Assembly (NCBI GenBank): GCA_030737835.1
Contig: CM060851.1
Coordinates: 8,911,129-8,975,128, forward strand
Origin: Acorus gramineus
Lineage: Eukaryota > Streptophyta > Magnoliopsida > Acorales > Acoraceae
DNA length: 64,000 nucleotides
Reading direction: 5' to 3'
Shown here: positions 46,440 to 56,629 of the stretch, in pieces
How positions within the stretch are numbered: position 1 is the stretch's first letter
How the letters are laid out: the number at the start of each line of letters is the position of its first letter
Position numbers and translations under genes: made by a program
The notes under the pieces: generated by a model
Database searches by the model: none
What the model was told of the DNA's origin: nothing
What the model saw: the letters and a program-made list of their open reading frames with translations, nothing else

Positions 46440-47108
46440 CTAAGCAAGATACACAAAGAACTGCAACAGAGTCCCCACTCCATCCGTCACATGCTCCTCC
46501 CCTCCACCCGTCACGACCGCCCGCACCGTCGCGTACCCCTTCACGCCGACGTACTTCCCCGTGCCCCCCATCACCGCCACCCTCGACTCCTCCTCCTCCG
46601 CCCCAACCATCCGTTGAACTCCAAAGAAGCTCAAACTGTCCTTGTAGTCTCCCCCCTCCTCGAACATGGCGGTGAACGCCACGGTCTTGCTCGTCCCCTC
46701 CTCCGCGCTCCCCACGCAGAACCCCTGCGCCTTCCCCACAACCGTCCCGGACCCAATCTCTGCCGACCCGGTGAGCTCGTCATTGATCACGGTCATCGCG
46801 CCGGCGAAGAGGCGGTCTTTGGTGGTCGTTGATGCGGTTGTGGACTGGTTCGGGCCGATGAGGAGGACGTCGTGTATGAAGAACGTGAGGAGGGGTGCGG
46901 GGATATCAGTGGATGGTGGAGGTGAAAGAGTGGTGGTTATGGGTGCTGTTGGTGGGGCGCCCCGGGCGGGGGCTGTCGTGGTGAGAGCGGGGGCTGCGAC
47001 AGGTGAATTGGATGGGGGGGCGCGGAATTGGAGGTGGCGCGCGGAAGTGGCGCGGAGCGTGGTGATGGTTAGGAGGAGAAGAGTGAGTATGGTGGTTGGG
47101 TTGGTCAT
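46440..47108 (-). CDS. DIR: Dirigent protein A (secreted, DIR domain)
   Basis: 222 residues. I start at the ATG at 47108 (MTNPTTILTLLLLTITTLRA), a clear signal peptide shared with gene B, not at the in-frame ATG at 47276, whose 56 extra residues have no match in B. After the signal comes a Thr/Pro/Ala-rich linker (about residues 24-80), then the dirigent domain: LLTFFIHDVL, MTVINDELTGSAEIGSGTVV, GKAQGFCVGS, VAFTAMFEE, DSLSFFGVQR and VMGGTGKYVGVKGYATV, ending LLQFFVYLA. Dirigent proteins act in the cell wall and set the stereochemistry of phenoxy-radical coupling (lignans, lignin). The linker plus domain fits the DIR-e group that includes ESB1-like proteins of the Casparian strip. Compared with B it has one extra Leu in HDVLLIGP and lacks the terminal Tyr. 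Single exon, GC-rich in AT-rich surroundings. Confidence 0.9.
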   Translation of the reverse strand: MTNPTTILTLLLLTITTLRATSARHLQFRAPPSNSPVAAPALTTTAPARGAPPTAPITTTLSPPPSTDIPAPLLTFFIHDVLLIGPNQSTTASTTTKDRLFAGAMTVINDELTGSAEIGSGTVVGKAQGFCVGSAEEGTSKTVAFTAMFEEGGDYKDSLSFFGVQRMVGAEEEESRVAVMGGTGKYVGVKGYATVRAVVTGGGEEHVTDGVGTLLQFFVYLA

Positions 47109-47284
47109 GTTTGGAGGTTTTGATGATGAGATGGGGGGGCTGAGTGTGGGTGAATATAAGTGTGAGAGGGAGGATTGGTTGAGGTTTTTGAGTTGGTGGT
47201 GGTGGTTTTGGTTTGGAGGATAATGGAGCTGATGCACTGGAGTTGTTATTTTGTTTTGGTCGGGTTCGTCGTTCAAGACCAGGG

Positions 47285-47556
47285 TATGTCCATCTAGTGC
47301 TATTATACTTTTTTTTTTTTTTAGTTTTAAATGTATCGATAGAAATTATTATAACATATACTCACGTTAACGAATTATATATTTCGATAAAATTTTTTTA
47401 TATTTTTATAAATGCATCAATGTAATACATTAGAGTATATGCTTCATTTTTTAAAAAAACATATACCTTATTAGATGAGATATATAATCTTAAAAAAATT
47501 TAAAACACGTATAGACTGCAATTAAAATTGAAAAAAAGTTGTACGTAGCATTATTC
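47285..47556 (-). mobile_element. AT-rich MITE, copy A
   Basis: About 270 bp reading, on the minus strand, from a GCTACGTACAAC-type end to an AGTATAATAGC-type end. Related copies lie at 50805, 54699, 56279 and 56800. They share phrases such as ATAAATGCATC(A/T)ATG and TAGACTGAA or their complement. No coding capacity. Confidence 0.65.
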
Positions 47557-47569
47557 TTCATTAGATTAT

Positions 47570-47930
47570 AGGGTTTAGATGTCGTGTGATATACCCATAA
47601 CCGGGGCTTGACTCGTGGGAATGTTATTGGTCCAAGGTCTGGCACAAACTATGAATACCAAGATCAGGTTCGCGAGAATTTCTGGCCAGTGAGTCCTGGT
47701 TGGATCAATCCACCTGATAAAACCTAGGCCTGTAACCTGCTCACAAGTTTAGACTTGGTCTTCAGGCTACAGGCGAGTTAGCGAACCCATAAAAAAAATA
47801 TAAAAATGTCAGAAAGGACCTAGTGCCCCCTTCCCCCCTTAAAGGGGTGCCACCTGGCTCCTTCTTCCCTCCTTCCTCTCCTGGGTTGGAGCACAAAAGG
47901 TTGGCGGGCTTAAGCTTGTTAATTATCCAA
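47570..47930. repeat. Duplicated segment downstream of MITE copy A
   Basis: Phrases such as ACAAGTTTAGACTTGG, GCGAGTTAGCGAACC-like and TGCCACCTGGC match 51560-51830 after MITE copy B. The offset is about 3.95 kb, against 3.47 kb for the dirigent genes; the difference is explained by the insertion at 51014-51470. Confidence 0.75.
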
Positions 47931-48398
47931 AATATATCTGCATCTGGATCCGAATATTTAAAATTATCCAATATCCAAAAACCCATATCCGTATCCGCTG
48001 TATTCGAAATATTTCGGATAGGATACGGATATGATCCGTATTCAAAATATTAAATTGTTATTATTTTTTATATTAATATATTCATATTTTTAATGTTAGT
48101 GAGTTTTTTATTTATTTAAACCATGTCATATTTGGTGTGTGTATTAATGATTTTATGTTTTATATTAGATAATTATTGATTTTTTTTTACATATTTCTGA
48201 CATTAGATATATGATTTTTATTTCGCATATCATATTTTATATATTTTAATAATATTCGTATCCATTTAGTTTTTTCAGATATTTTGGATAACTATTTGAA
48301 TCCGAATCAAGATTTTTAGATCGGATATGAATATTTATTGTAAATATCTATCAGACATCGAATACAAATATTTTTGTATAAAAGATACCAAGAAAACA
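47931..48398. other. AT-rich stretch with many ATCCGAAT/ATTCGGAT words
   Basis: Between 47931 and 48370 the sequence is full of short inverted pairs such as GGATCCGAATATT, CGAAATATTTCGGAT and GGATACGGATATGATCC. No gene is seen. Probably the decayed body of a repeat family. Confidence 0.5.
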
Positions 48399-48710
48399 AA
48401 AGAACTCATAAAACCATGCTACAAATCCATGTCATTCAATCAAACACCCATGGCACTATCAATAAGAGAAACTATTGGTAATGTACATGTGTTACTCATC
48501 ATTCATCCATATTATAACTAATGTACTTCCAAATTTGTTATTGAAAGACTTTTTGTTGTATATAAAAAAAGAACTCATGTAAACAGACTATAAATCCATG
48601 TCATCCAACATAACACCCATACCATTATCAATAAGAGAAATAATTGGTAATGGACATGTGTTACTCATCATTGATTCATATTAAATAGCTAATGTACTAC
48701 CAAATTTCAA
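48399..48710. repeat. Tandem duplication with a unit of about 168 bp
   Basis: AATCCATGTCATTCAATC at 48425 recurs as AATCCATGTCATCCAACA at 48593. CAATAAGAGAAACTATTGGT and TGTTACTCATCATT also occur twice at the same offset. Confidence 0.82.
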
Positions 48711-49519
48711 TCCATCGACCCTATAAATCTCTCCAACCAATGTTTCAAATAATAAAACATGACCCACAAATAATTTATTAAGCATTTTACTATAAAAATT
48801 ATCCTCCCTAAAATTAGGTTTAAGTTTGTTTTGAAAAATAGAGTTCTCATGAACCAAAAATGTTTCAAAACATGTATTAAAAAACCTAATGATATCATTG
48901 AAGCTATGATGGAGGTTATTGAAGCACTTTTGGTTGTAAGATTTAAAGGAAAACAAAATATTTTTTTAAAAAATAGGGTTTTCAATCCCATATCATTTGA
49001 ACAAATACATCCACAAACAAATGGACAATAATTACATTTAAAGCTAAAATGAAGAGTATTAAAAAATCTAGGGTTTGCAAGATTTGAAAAAAAATAAGAC
49101 AATAAATTGAGGGTGGTTGATGTGCTCACAGAAATGAAATGGAGAGAGGCCGTTGATGGATGAATCGGATGGAACCGCTGGCGACACCAGGCGGGGCTGG
49201 AACTGGAGGGGCTGCAACAAAGAGGGAGGGAGAGGAGGAGAGGGGGACTGAGAGAGAGAGGGACCGCCAGTGACACCGGACAGGGCTGGAACTGGAGGGG
49301 CTACAAGTCCGCAACAAAGACGGAGGGAGAGGACGACTGAGAGAGAGAAATGTTGGGCTCAAATGAATGAAAGAATGAATGGAGTGAGGTTGTATTGATT
49401 AGGGTGGAGTATATATAAAGGGTGGGCTTATCAAATGTAAAAATATGTTTGGGTGGGGAAATAAAAGGGTGGGTAGAAAAAGTACTGGGTGACTATAACC
49501 GCCCCCATTTATTTAAACA
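48711..49519. other. Non-coding insert between the dirigent repeats
   Basis: Holds a 95-bp imperfect tandem duplication at about 49167-49350 (GGGCTGGAACTGGAGGGGCT twice) and ends in CCGCCCCC near 49505, similar to the right end of the element at 42905-44037. It may be a third, diverged member of that family. The 189-codon minus-strand frame 49276-48707 is hydrophobic low complexity and unconvincing. Confidence 0.45.
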
Positions 49520-49912
49520 CGTAGTGGGGTTTGCACGGAATGATGAATGTAACATTATCCTGGTGTATAAAAAAATACAATTCTATATATATTCTCATTA
49601 TCCATATATATTCTATTTGTTTAAACAAAGTTATGGGCATTTTAGGTTTATCTTTAGAATTTTTTCGATTGTCATCATGTATATTTTTTTAATTATCGTC
49701 TAATAATTTAATTACCTTTGTGTTTTTGTCATACTTATCTCATCATTTGTAAATGTTTATGTATCATATTGAATAAAACTTGTCGAAATGCTTTCATGAT
49801 TTCATCAAACATCAACTATATATACATATAGATATAGTTTGGACTAACACAGCCCAAAACACACATTACAATTTACAAGTACACCACGCGCGCGCGCACA
49901 ACCTTTTGAACA

Positions 49913-50593
49913 CTAGTAAGCAAGGTAAACAGAAAACTGCAACAGAGTCCCCACTCCATCCGTCACATTCTCCCCCCCTCCACCCGTCACGACCGCCCGC
50001 ACCGTCGCATACCCCTTCGCACCGACGTACTTCCCCGTCCCCCCCATCACCGCCACCCTCGACTCCTCCGCTGCCGCCCCGACCGTCCGTTGAACCCCAA
50101 AGAAGCTCAAACTATCCGCGTAGTGTCCCCCCTCCCCGAACATGGCCGTGAACGCCACGGTCTTGCTCGTCTCCTCCTCCACACTCCCCACACAGAACCC
50201 CTGCGCCTTCCCCACAACCGTGCCGGACCCCAATTCGTCCGACCCGGTGAGATCATCATCGATCACGGTCATCGAGCCGCCAAAGAGGGCGCCTTTGGTG
50301 GTCGTCGATGCACTTGTGGACTGGTTCGGGCCGATGAGGACGTCGTGCATGAAGAACATGAGGAGGGGTGCGGGGGCATCAGTGGCTGCTGGTGGTGGTA
50401 GGGGTGACAAATTGGTGGTTATGGGTGCCGTCAGTGCGGCAGGGGGTGTCGTGGTGGGTTCGGTGGTGGTGGTGAGAGGTGCATCGGATGGGGGGATTGC
50501 TGCCTCGTCAAGGAGGAGATGGCGCACGGAAGTGGCGCGGAGGGTGGTGATGGTTAGGAGGAGAAGAGTGAGTATAGTGGTTGGGTTGGTCAT
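49913..50593 (-). CDS. DIR: Dirigent protein B (secreted, DIR domain)
   Basis: 226 residues, starting with a signal peptide identical to that of gene A over the first 20 residues. The linker (about 24-90) differs more than the rest and includes an acidic LLLDEAAIPPSD piece. The dirigent domain reads LLMFFMHDVLIGPNQSTSAS (with an NQS glycosylation sequon), MTVIDDDLTGSDELGSGTVV, GKAQGFCVGS, FTAMFGEGGHY, DSLSFFGVQR and VMGGTGKYVGAKGYATV, and ends LLQFSVYLAY, the usual family C-terminus. Single exon, no lesion. Tandem paralogue of gene A in the same orientation, 2.8 kb away. Probably apoplastic, guiding radical coupling of monolignols (family knowledge). The exact product is not predictable from sequence. 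Confidence 0.91.
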   Translation of the reverse strand: MTNPTTILTLLLLTITTLRATSVRHLLLDEAAIPPSDAPLTTTTEPTTTPPAALTAPITTNLSPLPPPAATDAPAPLLMFFMHDVLIGPNQSTSASTTTKGALFGGSMTVIDDDLTGSDELGSGTVVGKAQGFCVGSVEEETSKTVAFTAMFGEGGHYADSLSFFGVQRTVGAAAEESRVAVMGGTGKYVGAKGYATVRAVVTGGGGENVTDGVGTLLQFSVYLAY

Positions 50594-50650
50594 GTTTGGA
50601 GGTTTCGATAATGAGATGAATTGGTGGGGGCGGGGGGCTGAGTGGGGGTG

Positions 50651-50658
50651 AATATATA
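50651..50658 (-). promoter_or_regulatory. TATA box of dirigent gene B
   Basis: TATATATT on the minus strand, 58 bases upstream of the ATG. Gene A has the shorter TATATT at 47153-47158. Confidence 0.6.
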
Positions 50659-50804
50659 AGTGTGTGAGAGGTGGCAGGATTGGTTGAGGTTTTGAGTTTG
50701 TTGTGGTGGTTTTGTTTTGGAGGGTAATGGAGCTGATGCAGTGGAGTTGTTATTTTGTTTGGGTTGGTTTCAAAGTTTCTAAGACTAGGGAATGTCTATA
50801 TGGG

Positions 50805-51510
50805 TTACTCACACAGTTTTTTTTTAAATCCCATTCAAGTCTTATATGTGTTAATAAAAAATTATCGAAACATATATTCATATTAATAAAGTATATGCTA
50901 TCCATATAAATTTTTACATTTTGATATATATGCATCTATGCAATCCATTATAGCATATATTCCAGTTTTTCATAAAAACATTTACATCATTAAATGAAGT
51001 ATAATACTTTTCTGGCCCGTTTGGATAAAGACATGAGCTATTCTAGAGTTTATATCTATCCTAGGAATTGTTGACTTTATCAATAGAAAAATTGATTATT
51101 TGTTTGGTTATGTTTTAAGTTATTCTCGTTGGGAAACGTAATAATAAAAGTTGGATATTTGGTTGATGAGGAATAAAATGTGAATAAAGTGTAAAAAGTT
51201 GATTTGACATGTGAGTCCCATTGATGTATAAGTATGTATAAGTGGTGATGACAAGTGATTTGAAATTAAAAAAAAAAAACATTGGGATCTACTTATGATT
51301 GTTGTTGAAATATGCTAATTCCATGGAAAATGGGAGATTACTATACCCCTTTATTCTTTGTTATTCTAGCATCCAAATACCACCTTATTCCCCCCACCCA
51401 AACACTTTTTTCTCCTATTCCATGTTTATTCTTACCTATTCTCCTCTTATTACTCCACCCAAATAGCCCCTTAAAAATTCAAACCATATGTACGTAACAT
51501 TATCCTAGAT
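50805..51510 (-). mobile_element. AT-rich MITE, copy B, interrupted by an insertion
   Basis: The left part 50805-51010 and right part 51471-51510 (ending TACGTAACATTATCC) together match copy A. The 457-bp block between them is absent from copy A. Confidence 0.68.
51014..51470. mobile_element. 457-bp insertion with GGCCCGTTTGG-type ends
   Basis: The left end is GGCCCGTTTGGATAAAG and the right end complemented is GGGGCTATTTGGGTGGAGT, an imperfect inverted pair like those of PIF/Harbinger or hAT MITEs. The empty site is visible in MITE copy A. I could not fix the TSD. Confidence 0.65.
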
Positions 51511-51746
51511 TTTAAGGTTGAGATGTAGTTTGGTATGCCCAAAATTGAGGCTTGACCCATGGGAATATTATAGGTCCAATGCCCGACCCAATCTATGAAT
51601 CCCCGGCTCTGGCCCGCAAGCTTTTCTGGCTAGCAGGCCTGGGCCGGGTCAATCCACTGGGTAAAACCCAGGCTTGTTGCCTAGCCCGCCCACAAGTTCA
51701 GACTTGGGCTTTGGGCTTGTGTGTAGGTTAGCGAGGTCAGAACCTT

Positions 51747-51759
51747 CCCCCCCCCCCCC
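51747..51759. repeat. C13 homopolymer run
   Basis: Thirteen C. The duplicate near 47827 has a much shorter C run. Confidence 0.88.
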
Positions 51760-51970
51760 TAATGGGCACCACCTGGCGGCTGGCACTGTCTCCCCTCTCC
51801 TAGGTTGGGGCCCAAGAGGGTCCAACCGGCAGGGTTCGTGGGCCAATTTGATCGAGACCCAGATCAGGATGACCCATGTTTCAAAGTGAGACTCAGACCT
51901 AGCCTGGGTTTTGACCTTACAGGCTCGAGTCAGGTGAGGTGGGACTACGGACTTCAAGCAAATATTGATC

Positions 51971-52590
51971 CCTAGCCTAAGGTGAAGGTTTAGTTAGTAG
52001 AGAAAAGAGCTGGAGCTCAAGCCAACCTCAAAACATACGAGCTAGGCTCTTACGACTTCCAGGTTGAATCAACCCCATACTTTAAGGTTCAAATTCAAAT
52101 ATCAATACATGTCAATTGTTTAAATATTTTGTATATAATTATTAAAATATCCAATTAGTATCAGATTCATTAACAAGTTTAATTAGTTGCATGTTGTTAA
52201 AGGTGTTAGATTACATATTAGTTTGTTATGACATTAGCTTGTTATTATATTAGTTTATTAATTTATTACACATGTAATATAATCTTGTACTTTTATGTTT
52301 AAGGGCTCTAATCCCTCTTCAATAGAAAAAAAAATGTTTAAAGTTTCATTATAATAATCTTTATCTTATTTTAACATTATATCATAGTCATTATAAAAAA
52401 ACGAATAAGACAGAACCGATTAAATTGTCATTTTTTTCTCAATCGAAACGGGGGAGGACTTTTGATATATATATTATAAAAAACGAATAAGACAGAACCG
52501 ATTAAATCGTCGTCATCGTCATCATCGAAACCGTCCAAGTGATCATCATCATCACCAAAACCACATAATCATCATCACAGAAGAGGTAAT
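51971..52590. other. AT-rich intergenic DNA with a 30-bp direct repeat
   Basis: AAAAAACGAATAAGACAGAA with flanking bases occurs at about 52394 and 52477. ATC-rich simple sequence follows near 52510-52560. No gene seen. Confidence 0.55.
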
Positions 52591-52707
52591 GCGGTGTGTG
52601 TGGTACTTGCGAACATCATCCTCCTTGGAAAGATTGAAGAGCTTCCTCTTCTTTGATGCTCTTTTTTTTGGGGCCTCGCATCCTTGTTTCTCAATCGCGC
52701 TTTCCGT
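52591..52707 (-). pseudogene. RPS6: Ribosomal protein eS6 fragment
   Basis: About 39 codons on the minus strand read KRASKKRKLFNLSKEDDVRK, which matches the well-conserved internal part of plant eS6 (KRASKIRKLFNLSKEDDVRKY). Neighbouring residues match weakly. No other part of eS6 is visible around it, so this is a captured or decayed fragment. It ends at the terminal motif of a hAT-like element at 52714. The matching stretch is short but distinctive. Confidence 0.75.
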
Positions 52708-52713
52708 CTTGTG

Positions 52714-53276
52714 CAGGGTCGGCCCTGAGATTTGAAAATTTGAGTGGGGCTGTAGGCGATCTTTTAAAATGGGGCAATATAACAAAAAAAAAATCTTGTT
52801 TAAATATAACCCAATAAATTGTCAGTTTTCATTGATCAACTAGAAGAGTATAACAGATAGATACATGCTCTCATCAGCTTCATTTCACAACTCAATTAAC
52901 ATATGGTTACTTAGAAATCCATCTTGAATTACAAGCACATACATATAATCCAATTTACACCAAGAACAAACATAATGTAAAGCTATAATACCAAAAAGAA
53001 ATGATGAAGTTCAACAAAGCATCACTTAAACATTATTCTTCTCGCATTTTGAGCTGCAAAAGTACTAATTAAACTTGAATAATCAAGTTTTTCCACCATG
53101 TCTTTTTCAATAGATAGCAAAGCTAATCCGTTCAATCTTTCTTGTGACACAGTAGACCTGAGATAAGATTTTATCAACTTCAATTTTAAAAAACCTCTTT
53201 CTGCAGATGAAACTGTAACATGTATGGTCAATAATATTCTATAAGCAATCCATGCATTTGGAAAACAACAATCCAT
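52714..53276 (-). mobile_element. hAT transposon remnant with C-terminal dimerisation domain
   Basis: The left terminus CAGGGTCGGCCCTGAGA is typical of plant hAT elements. The minus-strand frame 53276-53022 encodes PNAWIAYRILLTIHVTVSSA, SAERGFLKLKLIKSYLRS, then TVSQERLNGLALLSIEKDM, which is the hAT family C-terminal dimerisation region of TTF-type transposases. The rest of the transposase and the matching other end were not found, although CTGACTCCGCCACTG at about 55560-55574 looks like the end of some hAT element. Confidence 0.78.
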
Positions 53277-53895
53277 AATAATATTCTATAAAAAGATTTA
53301 TTATTGTCAATAATAAATATTTTTATTTGGTTTATTTGATTTTGGAATCTTGATTACTTGAGGGATTTTGAGGGATTATGAGAGAGAGAGAGTTAGAGAG
53401 AACCAAGAACTTATGAGAGGCCGAGAGAATGAGATTGTGAGAGGCCGAGTGTGTTAATTAGAGGGAGAGACCGAGAGGGATAAATCAATTGGGGGAGAAA
53501 AAAAAATTAGGCTAATTAAAGAGGCTAATTAAGATGTCTATTCACCTTCCTAAAATAAATTTAAAAATTAATTATGTATTTATGTATAAATATTTATTGC
53601 AGTTTTTATCTTCCCATTTAAGGCTTGGGATGGGTTAAATTTGAAAAAAGTTGGTTCTGTAGTGGGCTGGGCAGATGAGGCCCATAAAAAGAGCATCAGG
53701 CATATAGATATAATGTTATTGCATGTGGGCTTGGGGGCCCTTCCCTGGGTGGGGCCTGGTCTTGTGCCGTCTGCATCGCCTTCAGCTTCTTTTCTGTCCG
53801 CGCACCTCCCGTCGCGCGACGTCTGCATCGTCAAAGGTGGAGTCACCGAGTTAGAAATTAGAAGGGGGTTTGGAAGGTCAATTGACTTAGACTAA
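53277..53895. other. Intergenic DNA with GA-rich simple sequence
   Basis: GAGAGAGAG and AGAGGCCGAG repeats lie at about 53379-53480. A GC-richer piece at 53640-53890 has an 84-codon frame without recognisable domain. TAA at 53893-53895 is the left TSD of the following MITE. Confidence 0.5.
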
Positions 53896-54238
53896 GGGTC
53901 CGTTTGAAAACACAGATTGAAAAGTAGCATTTGGAATAAGGCTGCTTTTTAAGATGATTTTAAACCTTAACTTTTTTAAGATGTTTTTTTTTAATTCAGG
54001 AATCAATATTTGAAAGGAGTTTAATGTTTGGCAGAGAAAGCTGCTTTTCAATTCAAAAAATCGATTCCGACCAAAAAAACGTTGTTTTTGAGCTTTTTAG
54101 AACACAGATTTCGAGGGAAAAATTAAAAGGAATCCAGTTTCCGATTCTGCAAAAAACTGTCCCGTTTGGCTGCACGATTTTAGCTTTTCAGCTTTTCAAA
54201 AAGCAAAAGCACGCCTAAACGCGCAATCAAACGGAGCC
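53896..54238. mobile_element. Tourist-like (PIF/Harbinger) MITE
   Basis: 343 bp with ends GGGTCCGTTTGA and, complemented, GGCTCCGTTTGA, bracketed by TAA at 53893-53895 and 54239-54241. The three-base TAA/TTA duplication and GG(G/C)NCCGTTTG termini fit the Tourist superfamily. No coding capacity. Confidence 0.82.
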
Positions 54239-54643
54239 TAAGAAAAAATTATTTATAAATGGTATAATTATATGATAATTCTATATAATTAAAATTGACA
54301 AATAATGACCGAGTATTTAAAGTAATGAATAATTTAGTAGAAAATTATTTTTTACTGTTTTTTTCTTTTTTAGAAAATATAAAAAATTTATTTGAAATTT
54401 TTTTAAAAAAACATGAAATCTCATTATTTACCTTTAAAAAAATTAAAATAATAAGCTTGAAAAATATTTAAAAAATAAATTTGAAATAACAATTGATCAC
54501 AACACAAGGATACCCTTATAAATCATAGTTTTTAAATATTAACTTTCCAAAAAGCCGGAGATATTCAAACATAAAAATATAAAATAAATAAACAATCATT
54601 AACAAATAAAAAATTGTGGCTTTTCAACCATCCCTTAAAACCA

Positions 54644-54664
54644 GGGGGGGGGGGGGGGGGGGGG
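54644..54664. repeat. G21 homopolymer run
   Basis: Twenty-one G followed by TGGCGCGC. Could form G-quadruplexes, or reflect sequencing and assembly uncertainty. Confidence 0.85.
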
Positions 54665-54698
54665 TGGCGCGCTCAACCCCTCAATTTTTTTTTTTTTG

Positions 54699-54953
54699 GA
54701 TAATGTTGCATCCAATTTTTTTTTTTTTGCCCTAAATCCAACCTACAAGTATTTTAAATTTTTTAAAAATAGTATAATTTATCTAATGGGATATATGTTT
54801 TTATAAAAAATGAATTGTATGAATGCATTTATAAAAAATGTGAAATTTTTTTATCAAAGCATATATCTTGCTTAGTTAGTATATGCTTTGATAATTTACT
54901 ATCGACACATACAGGACTGGAAGTGGGGCTGGAATAAAAACCGTGTCTAACAA
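54699..54953 (+). mobile_element. AT-rich MITE, copy C
   Basis: Starts GGATAATGTTGCATCC, includes ATGCATTTATAAAAAATG and ends GGAAGTGGGGCTGGAATAAA. Same family as copy D. Confidence 0.68.
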
Positions 54954-56278
54954 CACTTTTATTTTATGGTAAACAAATAATAACAGTTGAGTATCTAAAT
55001 TTAATATCGATATATTTATTGAATTGTAAAAAAAATTCTTAGGAAAATAAATTTAAATATTTCTTTAAAAAACTTTTTATTTTGTTTAGGTCTCTCAGAC
55101 TTTCTAATATATCAAAACATCCTTAATTAGTGATTATATTTTTTCTAAGTTCTTCCATCTCTTATTTTATCGCTTACCCGGTGAAATACTTTTTACACAC
55201 AGTTATACACTCTATATAAGTTGTTCACTTGTATATTGTTATTCATTCCTTGTATTTTATATATTAACCCTTACTATGCATTCTATGTATATTATTAAAA
55301 CTCAGTTTGATAATTCTGGTTGAGAATGAGAATTCTTTTTTCTCAATAATCCGGGTTAGATAGATTATGTGGAATTAAAAATTGTAATTGACATATCCAG
55401 GAATGAACACATGAATAGGTGATTCTAAATACAATTTTCCTAAGTGTTATGATAGATTTTTATGAATATCTTTGTTTAAAATTAATTTTATATTAAAAAT
55501 ATGATATATAATGGATTTTTTTGTACTTTATATATGTAAAGCCCTCCTTATAGAAATTCCTGACTCCGCCACTGCTTAAAAACATGGTTTTCCTTGTAAA
55601 CTTACATGAATAGAAAGAAATCGATAAAATTTGAAGGAAAGGAAAATTGATGAAAAAAAATTAACATGTTATTTGTGCATGTGATAAAAAATAACATAAA
55701 ATAAAAGTTTCGTCACTTTCTCTTGATGGGAGAATTCTTAAGACAAAGAAATAGAAATGAAGGAAATTATTATTTCTCTTGATTGGCACAAATACCAGTT
55801 ATTTACAATGTTTTATAACTAAATCATTTAACTATTGGGTTAACTAGATATAAACTATGACATTATTATGACATAATAAATATATTAATTATTATTGCAA
55901 AATAAATATACAAAAATATTAAATACTTGAGAAAATCTTTGCATATCTATCAAATCTTAAATTTTAATACTTTTTAAGTTTTTATTTAACATCATAACAT
56001 GATTTTTTTTATATAAAACCTTTTTTTTTTATAATATCTATTATTTTAACAAGTTATTAATTGTATTTGTAGGTTTGCGAATAAAGAACCTATCATTAAT
56101 TAACGTGCAGTCAGTTCACAAAAATATTCGGTTCAACTATTATGTAGGTTGATTGGTTTCCCCCTTTTTTTTTATTTTATCGAAGTTCGAGGGTAAACCA
56201 AACCAGAATTCAGACAGAGTGAAGGTTGAACCAGATAGGTGGGGTCGGACTTGATTTTAAAACACTAATTTTTTTTTT
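54954..56278. other. AT-rich intergenic DNA
   Basis: No gene recognised. Contains a possible hAT end near 55560-55574 and long A/T runs. Confidence 0.55.
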
Positions 56279-56560
56279 GGATAATGTTACGTACAGTCCC
56301 ATTTTCAACCCTAATTCTAGTCTACATGAATTTTAAATTAAAAAAATATATTATATTGCATCTAATGAAGTACATGCTTTTATAAAAAATGAAACATATA
56401 CTTCAATGAATTGCATTGATGCATTTATTGAAAATGTAAATTTTTTTTTTGAAGTATATACTTTATTAGCATGAGCATATGCCCCGTTAATTTTCTATAG
56501 ACAAATGTAGGACGAGAAGTGGGGCTGGAAATAGATACGAGTGTATCAGCACTTTTTTTA
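56279..56560 (+). mobile_element. AT-rich MITE, copy D
   Basis: Starts GGATAATGTTACGTACAGTC and ends GGGGCTGGAAATAGATACGA plus GTGTATCAGC. Close in structure to copy C. Confidence 0.7.
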
Positions 56561-56629
56561 TATATATGTTCAAAAAAGTCTCACTTTCTATCATTTTTTC
56601 CCGCGCAGACACTCTTATTGTTTTAACCT

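Larger units (their letters stand above)
49520..51970. repeat. Segmental duplication carrying dirigent gene B
   Basis: Corresponds to about 46010-47930. Matching parts include the 3' flank (GAATAAAACTTGTCGAAATG at about 49772 against 46302), the dirigent gene, its promoter, the AT-rich MITE and the downstream repeat. The MITE was present before the duplication, since both copies contain it at the same place. Confidence 0.88.

Noticed and set aside
46491..47223. Long plus-strand frames opposite dirigent gene A (Pro/Arg- and Val/Gly-rich)
   Set aside because: These are shadows caused by the GC-rich codon use of the dirigent gene. Gene B shows the same shadows, and the minus-strand reading has a signal peptide and a complete domain.
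47109..47276. 56-residue N-terminal extension of dirigent protein A
   Set aside because: Gene B has no such extension. The signal peptide starts at the internal Met, and a TATA-like motif lies within the extension.
48707..49276. 189-codon minus-strand frame between the dirigent genes
   Set aside because: Low-complexity Ser/Leu then Phe/Ile-rich sequence over tandem repeats, with no domain and no conservation visible.
53641..53895. 84-codon frame in GC-richer DNA
   Set aside because: No recognisable domain, no exon context, and it ends at a MITE target site.
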